NCBI GenBank assembly: GCA_020793555.1
Contig: DQIO01000312.1
Span: forward strand, 1-18,990
Origin: Methanosarcinaceae archaeon
GTDB taxonomy: Archaea > Halobacteriota > Methanosarcinia > Methanosarcinales > Methanosarcinaceae
Direction: 5' to 3'
DNA length: 18,990 nt
Positions 1 to 7,031 of the stretch are shown piece by piece. Below the pieces are notes generated by a model that saw nothing but the letters and a program-made list of their open reading frames with translations, had not been told where the DNA came from and ran no database searches. The position numbers were made by a program, and so were the translations under genes. Numbering within the stretch: position 1 is the first letter of the stretch; each line of letters opens with the position of its first letter.

Positions 1-44
1 CAACGACCTCATTGCGCCGCATCTGAATACTCAAACAGCCTTAT

Positions 45-1334
45 TCAAACCTTCGCACCACACTTTCCACAGAAACTAGCGTCCGCAGGAATAGGTGCCC
101 CACAACTCGAACATTTTTTCATATTAGACCTGGCCGAAGACATCGGTTTTGCAGCACCCATCAAATCAGCATCAAGCCCCATCCTGCGATTGGCATCAGC
201 GCGCTCGCGGTCTTCAACATCCATCATGAACTGTACCTTATCTTCCTTAGCTCGCGCCTCAGTTTCCTTCATCTTTGCGAGGGCTTCGAGTTGTTCGGGT
301 GACATGCCACTAAGTTCACGACCCTGTACAATCGTGTTGGCAACATCAGCGCCGCCTGTTTCGGTAACCGATTTCAGATACTCCATATCGCGCCCGTGTT
401 TGCGGTCGGTCATATCCTCATCAAGTTCCATCTCTGCACGTTTTGCATCCGTCTTAGCATCTTTCCATGACTTGAATGTGTCAATAGCCTGCCGCGCTTC
501 TGCTGCGTCCGCTTCGTTTTCGATAGTTGAGATCTCAGCCTCGTGGCGCGCATCCTTTATCCCCTCGGCGCGGCCATGTTCGCGCATCGCTGCCTCAGGT
601 GCAATATCGCCCCTGACCTTTGCAACATCCTCGCGCCCCATGCGCTCAAGATCGCCTTCGGCGGCAAGGGTATCCATCTCCTTAAGCTCTTCATCAGTCT
701 GATATTTATTTGATGCATCCAAAACGGAAACATAATCGCCAAGGTCCCACTGCACTGTGTATCGAAGCAGTTCAAGTCCCCACATGGAAAGCGTAGTCTT
801 AAGTTGCATCTCAAGTTCATTCTCCAGCTTAAGCTGGAGGTCGCGGTTCCCGTAGACGTTATCCATAGTCACCTGCTTGATCTCAGGCTCAAGTACCCGT
901 GAGATCGTCTCGCTCTCAAGACGCCCGTAAATATCCTGAACAGAAAGTACGCGCCCTCCTTTTTTATCAGGAGTTGTATAAGCAAAAAGCATCTGGAAAA
1001 AGCGCTTGGGGTCTTGCATCTTGAATCGCAGTATCCCACCGCAACCTACCTTTTGGTTATCGGCTGTCCACAGGTCGGCATGTTCCCAGTCAAGATCTTT
1101 TGGGGATGTGTCCATGAGTGCAACATCCACATCCTTCCCAATATTGCCGGGTTTGAGCAAGCCGCCAACGCGCAACTTTCCGCTATCGATAATCTCTTTG
1201 ACAACACCGTTTCTGATAATCACAGCCTTTTCGTTTGGGGAAATTACTACGGATTTACTAAACACTCCGCCAACGTCTTTTTTTGAGATCACACGTGCAA
1301 TATCATCTATCTGTTTCTTCCATTTGAATACCAT
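45..1334 (-). CDS. SPFH-domain (YdjI/virion-core-like) protein with C-terminal zinc ribbon
   Basis: This 429-residue protein probably acts as a membrane-associated scaffold. Residues about 25-210 look like an SPFH/band-7 domain of the YdjI type, with the pattern ISPNEKAVIIRNGVV followed by beta-rich segments and a DPKRFF turn. Residues about 212-385 are rich in Glu, Lys, Arg and Ala and should form long helices or coiled coil, as in other SPFH proteins. Residues 408-428 form a CxxC-x10-CxxC zinc ribbon (C408, C411, C422, C425). There is no clear transmembrane segment, so attachment would be peripheral. The start is supported by GGTGTC six bases upstream and a TATA box at 1368-1381. It is divergent from the RHH-Snf7 genes. 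SPFH proteins of this type are known to neighbour PspA/Snf7 genes, which fits the context. The fold call is by pattern; the function is inferred. Confidence 0.75.
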   Translation of the reverse strand: MVFKWKKQIDDIARVISKKDVGGVFSKSVVISPNEKAVIIRNGVVKEIIDSGKLRVGGLLKPGNIGKDVDVALMDTSPKDLDWEHADLWTADNQKVGCGGILRFKMQDPKRFFQMLFAYTTPDKKGGRVLSVQDIYGRLESETISRVLEPEIKQVTMDNVYGNRDLQLKLENELEMQLKTTLSMWGLELLRYTVQWDLGDYVSVLDASNKYQTDEELKEMDTLAAEGDLERMGREDVAKVRGDIAPEAAMREHGRAEGIKDARHEAEISTIENEADAAEARQAIDTFKSWKDAKTDAKRAEMELDEDMTDRKHGRDMEYLKSVTETGGADVANTIVQGRELSGMSPEQLEALAKMKETEARAKEDKVQFMMDVEDRERADANRRMGLDADLMGAAKPMSSARSNMKKCSSCGAPIPADASFCGKCGAKV

Positions 1335-1367
1335 GTTTTTGACACCTTACCATTACGAATAATTTTG

Positions 1368-1381
1368 ACTATATAATATAT
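1368..1381 (-). promoter_or_regulatory. Putative TATA box for the SPFH gene
   Basis: The minus strand reads as an AT-only TATA-like run ending about 34 bases before the SPFH start codon. Transcription would begin near 1350, leaving a short leader that contains the GGTGTC ribosome binding site. Confidence 0.45.
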
Positions 1382-1390
1382 TGAGTAAGT

Positions 1391-1402
1391 ATTATATATA
1401 TT
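1391..1402 (+). promoter_or_regulatory. Putative TATA box for the RHH-Snf7 operon
   Basis: The run ATTATATATATT lies about 25 bases upstream of a perfect palindrome. The expected transcription start is near 1420, about 37 bases before the RHH start codon. It is back to back with the SPFH promoter. Confidence 0.45.
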
Positions 1403-1409
1403 GTTTTCC

Positions 1410-1421
1410 ATTGTATACAAT
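1410..1421. promoter_or_regulatory. 12-bp perfect palindrome, candidate RHH operator
   Basis: ATTGTATACAAT is a perfect palindrome placed over the expected start of transcription of the RHH-Snf7 operon. RHH proteins bind short palindromes as dimers or tetramers and often repress their own operon. The position therefore suggests autorepression by the gene at 1457. This is inference; AT-rich palindromes also arise by chance. Confidence 0.35.
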
Positions 1422-1456
1422 AGTAATACATAATAACCCTAATCGGTGGAGAACAA

Positions 1457-1612
1457 ATGAAACGATCCTATGCAGTTAGTGCACGAGTATCAGAAAATAG
1501 TAAACAGTATCTGGACGAGTTAGTTGAAAAAGGGATAGCGATCAATAAATCCGAAGCATTGAAAATATGTATAAGGTATGCCAAACAAATGAAAATGGAG
1601 GAGGAGATATAA
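1457..1612 (+). CDS. Small ribbon-helix-helix (CopG/MetJ-like) DNA-binding protein
   Basis: This is a 51-residue protein starting MKRSYAVSARVSEN. The layout is that of a ribbon-helix-helix domain: a basic alternating strand (SYAVSARV), a first helix (NSKQYLDELVEKG), a turn with INKSEA, and a second helix (LKICIRYAKQM). Its stop codon TAA is immediately followed by the ATG of the Snf7-like gene. The Snf7 ribosome binding site (GGAGGAG) lies inside its last codons, so the two are translationally coupled. Its own start is preceded by GGTGGAG. It is probably the local transcription factor of the cluster, with the palindrome at 1410-1421 as a possible target. The pairing of an RHH gene with a Snf7-family gene is unlikely to be accidental given zero spacing. 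Confidence 0.75.
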   Translation: MKRSYAVSARVSENSKQYLDELVEKGIAINKSEALKICIRYAKQMKMEEEI

Positions 1613-2176
1613 ATGGGAATAAGTAATCCATTCAAAAAAGTGTCACCAGACGAGATGAAGACAAAACTTTCGATGTCCGAACAGAGATTATCAACACGTG
1701 AGAGGGAACTTGATAAAAAACGCCAGAAGGCGCGTGACCAGGCAAAAGAAGCGCTTGCAAACGGAAACGACCGCGAATTCAGGGTCGCATCCCGCAGGCA
1801 TTCCATGGTTGAGGGGCAGGTTAATACTATCAGCAGCATGGTTGAGATGGCACAGTCCATGTCAGATGTTATTGAGATGCAGACCGGACTTAAAGAGGTT
1901 GTTGATATTGGAAATGACCTTGGTAAGTGGCAAAAAGAACTTGGGTTTGACACAAGCAAGTTAGAGGGCGCAGTCACCAACATCCGCACTTCGATGGAAA
2001 AAGTAAATACCGCAACCAACATGATGACCAGTTCAATGGATGCAGCCATGGGCGGCGGAACTGAACTCAGCGATATGCAGGATTCTCTCAGAGGCGAACT
2101 TCTTGCAGAACTTAGTAGTGATACAGCATCTGATGACAAGTTGTCAAAGAAGATCGAAGAAGAGATGGAAGAGTGA
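1613..2176 (+). CDS. ESCRT-III/Snf7-family (CdvB-like) coiled-coil protein
   Basis: This 187-residue, almost entirely helical protein is probably a membrane-remodelling filament subunit. The N-terminal half (about 15-75) is a long charged helical hairpin with the sequence LANGNDREFRVASRRHSMVE at the turn and second helix, the pattern seen in Snf7 proteins. Residues 75-150 give further amphipathic helices rich in Met and Ser. The C-terminal tail (about 158-187) is acidic, with a leucine-repeat helix (LRGELLAEL) where ESCRT-III proteins carry the MIT-interacting motif; it does not match the MIM1 consensus exactly. A MIT-domain Vps4-like ATPase is encoded next, which supports the assignment over PspA. 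The start directly follows the RHH stop and has a strong GGAGGAG site. A PspA/IM30 identity is the main alternative, since the two families share the fold. Confidence 0.72.
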   Translation: MGISNPFKKVSPDEMKTKLSMSEQRLSTRERELDKKRQKARDQAKEALANGNDREFRVASRRHSMVEGQVNTISSMVEMAQSMSDVIEMQTGLKEVVDIGNDLGKWQKELGFDTSKLEGAVTNIRTSMEKVNTATNMMTSSMDAAMGGGTELSDMQDSLRGELLAELSSDTASDDKLSKKIEEEMEE

Positions 2177-2248
2177 TTTAATTTTGTGAATGAGTGAAAC
2201 TGCACTGTTCCAAAATTCAGTTATTCAATGCATATTGAACAAAATTTC

Positions 2249-2316
2249 ACCGCGGAGAACGCAGAGGGCGCAGAGGGCGCAGAGTTATATTCAGCCCTCT
2301 GCGCGTTCTCTGCGGT
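2249..2316. repeat. GC-rich inverted repeat of the GCAGAG type
   Basis: The left arm begins ACCGCGGAGAACGCAGAGG at 2249. The right arm (GCCCTCTGCGCGTTCTCTGCGGT, 2294-2316) is its near-perfect reverse complement. Inside the left arm the unit GCAGAGGGC is repeated in tandem (from 2261 and 2270). It sits in the 220-bp gap between the Snf7 and Vps4 genes and could fold into a strong hairpin. I recognise this as a motif dispersed in many environmental prokaryote genomes. Whether it is a mobile element, a terminator or a processing site cannot be told here. Confidence 0.7.
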
Positions 2317-2358
2317 TTGTTTTTCCAACATTTCGAACGTATGTTAAATGATTCTTTA

Positions 2359-2382
2359 CCATATATTAGGATAATTATATTT
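2359..2382 (+). promoter_or_regulatory. Putative promoter of the Vps4-like gene
   Basis: TATA-like runs (ATATATTAGG at 2361-2370 and ATAATTATAT at 2371-2380) lie 30-45 bases before the likely start codon and downstream of the inverted repeat. The ATPase may therefore have its own promoter in addition to any read-through from the RHH-Snf7 operon. Confidence 0.35.
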
Positions 2383-2409
2383 TTACGATAATCTAAAATG
2401 AGGAATCCC

Positions 2410-3570
2410 ATGTCATCATCAACAACCCTTGCCGCCCAGGCACGCGGATATGCAAAAGCTGCCAGAACATTGGAAGACGATAACAATCTCAAAAATGCCA
2501 GGGAACTCTACCTCAAGGCAGCTAAGTTATACAATGAAGCATCCAAAATCGCAAGTGATAAGACAGATAGCAACACACAGCGCGACCTTGCCGAGCATCT
2601 TCTGAACAAAGCACAATCACTCAAAAGCACTGGTGTCCAACAGTCAGGCTCTGGTGTGAGTAGTGAAGGCAGGGGCGGTAGTGACACGGACGAATCTTCG
2701 TTGTCAAAAGACGACCTGATCCTAAAGGAGATCCCTAACATCGGATTCGATGATATTGGCGGTCTTGAATCTGTTAAAGAGGAGATCAGAAAAGCGATCA
2801 TCTACCCATTCACCCACAAGGACCTGTATAAGATGTATGGACAGAAAGCAGGCGAGGGGATTCTCCTCTACGGTCCGCCTGGATGCGGCAAGACCATGAT
2901 GGCAAAGGCTGCTGCAAGGGAATGCGGCGCGGATTTCATTAGCGTCAAGACAAGCAGCATTGTTAGTAAGTGGGTCGGTGCGTCCGAGAAGAACATCAAA
3001 CAGGTGTTTGAGACCGCGCGCCAGTCCGAAAAAACGATTGTCTTTTTCGATGAGATCGATTCCATTGCCGGACGGCGCAGTGAGAGTGAGGACTACGCCA
3101 AGCGCGTGGTTAACGAACTTCTTGCCCAGATGGACGGCGTTGATACAGCCGACGACGAACTCCTGATACTTGCAGCTACCAACGAGCCGTGGACAATCGA
3201 CCCTGCACTCCGCCGCCCCGGGCGTTTCAGCAAACTTGTGTACATTCCCGAACCTGACCTCGATGCCCGCGCCGCGATATTCAAGATCAATATGAAAGGG
3301 CGCCCGATTGCTGCTGATGTTGATGTGAACCGACTGGCTGGGATGACTGACTCCTATTCCGGCGCAGACATTTCCGCTATCTGCAAGGAGGCGGCGGATA
3401 TTCCTCTTGGTGAGGCACTTCGCGGTGGCACACCACGCAAGATCGAAGATAGAGATTTTATCAAAGTGCTGGAGGGGAGGAAGCCTTCAATTTTGAGCTG
3501 GTATGTTGAGGCTCGGAGGGAGGTTAAGAAGAGTGGGGAGGAGGCGGTTTTTGATGGGATTATGGGATGA
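2410..3570 (+). CDS. Vps4/CdvC-like AAA ATPase with N-terminal MIT-like domain
   Basis: From ATG 2410 the protein has 386 residues, the usual size for archaeal Vps4/CdvC. Residues 1-75 are a helical bundle (AARTLEDDNNLKNARELYLKA) typical of a MIT domain, which in this family binds ESCRT-III tails. A Ser/Gly-rich linker (75-100) follows. The AAA module shows Walker A GPPGCGKT (155-162), pore loop KWVG (187-190), Walker B IVFFDEID (210-217), sensor 1 AATN (255-258), arginine fingers RRPGRF (268-273) and SGAD sensor 2 (317-320). All catalytic residues are present, so it should be an active ATPase that disassembles Snf7-type filaments. GAGGA sits just before ATG 2410; the in-frame ATG at 2398 has no such site. 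The stop overlaps the next gene as ATGA. PAN/Cdc48-type ATPases are excluded by the single AAA domain and the MIT-like N-terminus. Confidence 0.85.
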   Translation: MSSSTTLAAQARGYAKAARTLEDDNNLKNARELYLKAAKLYNEASKIASDKTDSNTQRDLAEHLLNKAQSLKSTGVQQSGSGVSSEGRGGSDTDESSLSKDDLILKEIPNIGFDDIGGLESVKEEIRKAIIYPFTHKDLYKMYGQKAGEGILLYGPPGCGKTMMAKAAARECGADFISVKTSSIVSKWVGASEKNIKQVFETARQSEKTIVFFDEIDSIAGRRSESEDYAKRVVNELLAQMDGVDTADDELLILAATNEPWTIDPALRRPGRFSKLVYIPEPDLDARAAIFKINMKGRPIAADVDVNRLAGMTDSYSGADISAICKEAADIPLGEALRGGTPRKIEDRDFIKVLEGRKPSILSWYVEARREVKKSGEEAVFDGIMG

Positions 3571-6005
3571 AATGTGCACAATTTGATAACATTTTTTGTA
3601 AAACGGATGTGATTAGTGTGGAAAAAATAAGTTTCAAAGAAAATCTGCGTACTGCTTTGACTGTTGGAGCGGTGGTGGGATTTTTTATTGGCATATTTGG
3701 CGGTTCAATTGTTAGTGGATTATTCGTAGGATTAATTGTTGGATTAATTAGTTGTATAATGTTTACTAACGATGATAATTATTATCCAATGATGGGATTA
3801 TGGGTTGGTTTATTTTTTGGCGGCACCATTGGATTATTAATAGGAGTTTTCGCCGATGTGATATATATTGGTCTATTTGTAGGTGGGACTGTTGGTGGAT
3901 ATACAACCTTTTTAATAAATGACAAAAATAAAAAACTTCTAATAGAATATGAAAATCAAAATGACAAATATGCAAATAACATCGAGATATATGCTGATTC
4001 TCATATACCATTAAAACTTGGTGTCGAAAATCCAGTTAAAATTACAGTAAATAATAAAACAGAAACAACAATTTCAAATATTCATCTAAAATCAAATTTT
4101 CCAAAATCGGTGATTTGCAATGAGACTATTGTATTAATAGAGGAAGTTCCCGAAGGATTATCAAAATCCATAACTCTGTTAGTAACTCCAACAGTTGCCA
4201 ATGAAATCAATTTGGACGACCTCGAAATAACACTTGATATCAACGGTAATCCTTATGAAAAAGAACCTGTTAAAATCGGTATATTTGATGTGATACCACC
4301 TGAAATCGACATTCAGATCGATGTGCCTAACCCCTTTAAAGTCGGAATGGAGAATCCAGTTAAAATTACAGTGAAAAATCAATCGGATGTGCTCCTATCC
4401 AATGTTCAAATTGAAACACATTTTTCAAGACTAATCACATGTGACGAAACTATAGTGCACACTGATAATATTCCTTCAAACTCATCTGAATACACAGCCA
4501 TATTCATAACTCCAAGAATGGCGGATAAAATCAACTTAGGCGACCTCAATTTATCATATGACATTAATGGCAACACATACGAAAAAGAACCAATAGCAAT
4601 GGGAATTTATGAGGCAGTCGAAGTAACATCACACAAACCCACTAAATATTCAGGCGACATCAATTCAGATATATCTATTTCCCGCGAAACCGAATTCTAT
4701 CAAGGTTATATTCGCTTTAAAATGTCTGTCACCAACACTTCATCATTTGTAGTAAACGATGTTGCTCTCGATTTTGATTATGATCACAACTTATTGCGAA
4801 TCGACAGACGTGAACCTGATTATCAAACCAAAAATGGCAGAACTATATTTGGAAACATCTCTGCCAATTCATCAAAAACCATTGCAGTCTACTTTGACCC
4901 GATGATGTGTTCCAAAGGTGCAGATATCAACTGTCAGGTAAATTACAAAGATGCAAAAGGGCAACCTCAAACTACACACATGAAACCAAAACAAATCAGT
5001 GTAGTTTGTCCGATTATGGAAACTGAATCGGATATAAATATCGGTCGGCTCAAAGAGTTCATTGAAAAACTGCCATATCGGGACAGTAAAGTGTACCAAG
5101 TTCAGAATGATTTTGATATTGATGTACTGAAAAATATCTCTCGGGAAATTATACAAAAACACGATGTAAAGCATATACGTACACTATTCACTAAAGATAG
5201 AAACACATGTGAGATATGGTATTATGGTAAAACAAAAGTACATAGCCATGATATTGTCATTAAAATTACAATTTTGAGTGAAACACAGAACATTGAATTG
5301 TTTGCTGCAACGGAGACTGTGGAATCACTTGCCGGACTTCTGGCAGAGGTTGGACGTGAGTTGAAAGGTGCAATTGAAAATAAAGTCACTGGCAATGTTC
5401 AACAGGTCATCAATGTTTCAATTAAGGATTCGATCATTCAGCGAAGCAACCTTTTGAGTTATTGTGATATTGACGACAATTGCAGTGGGGATGTTGTAAT
5501 TGAAGATAGTCTTGTGCAGCGTTCGGACGTAGGCAATGTTGAATTTGAAAATAAAGTAGTGAGCAAAGAGATGGATAAAGAGAAAGTGTATAATTATTTA
5601 CTAAATATTGTAAATAATAGTTCAAATATTGAGGATATGAATATTGAATACAAAGAGGTTTTGAGCTATTTTAATCGGGATACGCAATCTATGCCCTTGT
5701 TATTTAATCGACTTAATGAAATTTGTAGAAATAATCACGAACGAAAAGAGCCATTGATATCTGCAATTGTTGTCAATGAAGAGCCTCAGATACCTGGTAA
5801 AGGTTTTTTTGATAATTGTATGCGTAAATATAGGGGTTATACAGGTCCATCCGATGGACCAAAAGCACAGATAGCACATAACGAAGAATTAAAACGTGTA
5901 TTTAGCCACTGGCATAATGGTAACAAAAACTCTTGCCCGGCGTGTGGTGGAGTTGTGCCGGATGGTGCGAAATTCTGCATGGAATGTGGTGGGAAAATCG
6001 AATAA
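3567..6005 (+). CDS. Large membrane-anchored multi-domain protein with beta repeats and C-terminal zinc ribbon
   Basis: This 812-residue protein is of unrecognised function. Residues about 25-120 form several glycine-rich transmembrane segments. Two tandem beta-sandwich (CARDB-like) repeats follow at about 138-240 and 247-349; they share ENPVKITV near the start and an ITLDINGN/LSYDINGN stretch near the end. A third Ig-like domain lies at about 360-482. An alpha/beta region at 485-605 ends LAGLLAEVGREL, a block I believe recurs in archaeal proteins. Residues 615-655 hold two copies of a motif of the form IKDSIIQRS. A helical domain with the pattern SAIVVNEEPQIPGKGFF spans about 672-785. The zinc ribbon has C790, C793, C804 and C807. 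The gene overlaps the ATPase stop (ATGA), so coupling is likely. An in-frame GTG at 3618 could be the true start. Confidence 0.65.
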   Translation: MKCAQFDNIFCKTDVISVEKISFKENLRTALTVGAVVGFFIGIFGGSIVSGLFVGLIVGLISCIMFTNDDNYYPMMGLWVGLFFGGTIGLLIGVFADVIYIGLFVGGTVGGYTTFLINDKNKKLLIEYENQNDKYANNIEIYADSHIPLKLGVENPVKITVNNKTETTISNIHLKSNFPKSVICNETIVLIEEVPEGLSKSITLLVTPTVANEINLDDLEITLDINGNPYEKEPVKIGIFDVIPPEIDIQIDVPNPFKVGMENPVKITVKNQSDVLLSNVQIETHFSRLITCDETIVHTDNIPSNSSEYTAIFITPRMADKINLGDLNLSYDINGNTYEKEPIAMGIYEAVEVTSHKPTKYSGDINSDISISRETEFYQGYIRFKMSVTNTSSFVVNDVALDFDYDHNLLRIDRREPDYQTKNGRTIFGNISANSSKTIAVYFDPMMCSKGADINCQVNYKDAKGQPQTTHMKPKQISVVCPIMETESDINIGRLKEFIEKLPYRDSKVYQVQNDFDIDVLKNISREIIQKHDVKHIRTLFTKDRNTCEIWYYGKTKVHSHDIVIKITILSETQNIELFAATETVESLAGLLAEVGRELKGAIENKVTGNVQQVINVSIKDSIIQRSNLLSYCDIDDNCSGDVVIEDSLVQRSDVGNVEFENKVVSKEMDKEKVYNYLLNIVNNSSNIEDMNIEYKEVLSYFNRDTQSMPLLFNRLNEICRNNHERKEPLISAIVVNEEPQIPGKGFFDNCMRKYRGYTGPSDGPKAQIAHNEELKRVFSHWHNGNKNSCPACGGVVPDGAKFCMECGGKIE
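4029..4372 (+). repeat. Internal duplication of a 108-codon beta domain
   Basis: The 20-base string AATCCAGTTAAAATTACAGT occurs at 4029 and again at 4353, exactly 324 bases (108 codons) apart and in the same frame. The flanking protein sequence is clearly similar for about 100 residues. This is a fairly recent tandem domain duplication inside the 812-residue protein. Confidence 0.8.
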
Positions 6006-6043
6006 TACGGCTATTTATTAGACGATAGTGGGTGAGTAAAAAT

Positions 6044-6898
6044 ATGGTATATACCAACAAATCAAAAGTCAATAAAGACTTAAATGATTGCTTGCGTGAA
6101 CTGGACAGCACAAATTACAGAACACGCACAAGCGCCGCAATAAATATATCAGTACTTGCTAAAAAAGGAATATACCATAATTATGCCATTCAACCATTGA
6201 CAAAATTGTTGTCTGATAAATATAAATCGGTGCGAAAGCAGGCGGCTTTTGCACTTGGAGATATTGCAGAATGTGGAGTTTGGGACAAAAATGCGATAAT
6301 ACCATTAAAGAAACTATTATCTGACAAAGATCATGAAGTGCGATGGAGTGCGACTTTTGCACTGAGGGTACTTGCTAAAAATGATATTTTTGAACGCAAC
6401 GCAATACAATGTTTTGAAAAATTATTGTTTGACAGATATCATCGTGTACGCTATAATGCTGCATTTGCACTTGGTGCTCTTGCAGAGCATGAAATTTGTT
6501 CTAAGTCTACACTATACCCTTTAATCACTTTACTGGCTGACCGCAACAGTATGGTGCGTAGAAGTGCTGCTTTTTCAATTGGTTGTCTTGCAAAGAATGA
6601 TATCTTTGATATTGTTGCTGTTAAACCATTAACGAGTTTACTATCGGATAAGAATCATGTTGTCCGCAAAAATGCTGCACAAGCACTTACAGTGCTGAAC
6701 GAAAAAGGTGCGGGGGGAATCAATGAAAAGAATATGGTGCAACACATTCACTATGGCGACAACATTGGTACGCAGGTAAAAGATAGTTTTGTTTATAAAT
6801 CCAGCATTAATGATGATGCCAAAACGTGTCCTTCATGCGGACGCGAAGTTGGCGAAGATGAACGATTCTGTATGGAATGCGGAGGGAAATTAATATGA
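6044..6898 (+). CDS. HEAT-repeat protein with C-terminal zinc ribbon
   Basis: This 284-residue soluble protein probably acts as a binding scaffold. Residues about 20-220 contain five HEAT/PBS-type repeats of about 41 residues; a typical unit reads PLTKLLSDKYKSVRKQAAFA. Residues 236-256 carry the motif VKDSFVYKSS, which resembles the IKDSIIQRS motif of the preceding protein. A zinc ribbon follows (C262, C265, C276, C279) ending FCMECGGKLI, nearly identical to the end of the preceding protein (FCMECGGKIE). I chose ATG 6044 because GGTGAG lies just upstream of it; the in-frame GTG at 6032 overlaps that site. The 38-bp gap after the previous gene suggests the same transcript. The partner bound by the HEAT repeats is unknown. 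Confidence 0.75.
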   Translation: MVYTNKSKVNKDLNDCLRELDSTNYRTRTSAAINISVLAKKGIYHNYAIQPLTKLLSDKYKSVRKQAAFALGDIAECGVWDKNAIIPLKKLLSDKDHEVRWSATFALRVLAKNDIFERNAIQCFEKLLFDRYHRVRYNAAFALGALAEHEICSKSTLYPLITLLADRNSMVRRSAAFSIGCLAKNDIFDIVAVKPLTSLLSDKNHVVRKNAAQALTVLNEKGAGGINEKNMVQHIHYGDNIGTQVKDSFVYKSSINDDAKTCPSCGREVGEDERFCMECGGKLI

Positions 6899-6932
6899 CC
6901 CAAAAAACTAATTTTACTTCAAACGAAGCTAC

Positions 6933-6989
6933 ATGAGCAACATAGAAGAAGGCATGCAGTGGTTCAAACGAACTGCTCACGATGATTAA
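6933..6989 (+). pseudogene. Possible HEPN-domain N-terminal remnant (18 codons)
   Basis: A short reading frame encodes MSNIEEGMQWFKRTAHDD and stops. The pattern EEGMQWFKRTAHDD resembles the opening helix of HEPN proteins (EEALRWLKQAEEDL type). It lies in the 133-bp gap before the first UPF0175 gene. It may be the stump of a deleted HEPN toxin gene, or a chance frame. Confidence 0.15.
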
Positions 6990-7031
6990 TTATTTATATT
7001 TACAAGCAAAGAAAAGAATGAGGCAAAAGAT

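Noticed and set aside
1..22. Possible start of another minus-strand gene downstream of the SPFH gene
   Set aside because: Only seven codons are visible from an ATG (reverse of 20-22) and nothing supports a coding call.
190..702. 170-codon plus-strand frame opposite the SPFH gene
   Set aside because: Ser/Ala/Arg-rich composition typical of the complement of a Glu/Ala-rich coiled-coil gene; no ribosome binding site or homology pattern.
1468..2205. Long open frame on the minus strand opposite the Snf7-like gene (245 codons)
   Set aside because: It is Ser/Leu-rich with low-complexity character, lacks family motifs, and mirrors a well-supported coding frame with a strong ribosome binding site on the plus strand.
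2249..2316. CRISPR-like array, because of GCAGAGGGC repeats
   Set aside because: The repeats are short, directly adjacent and part of one palindrome; there are no spacers and no cas genes.
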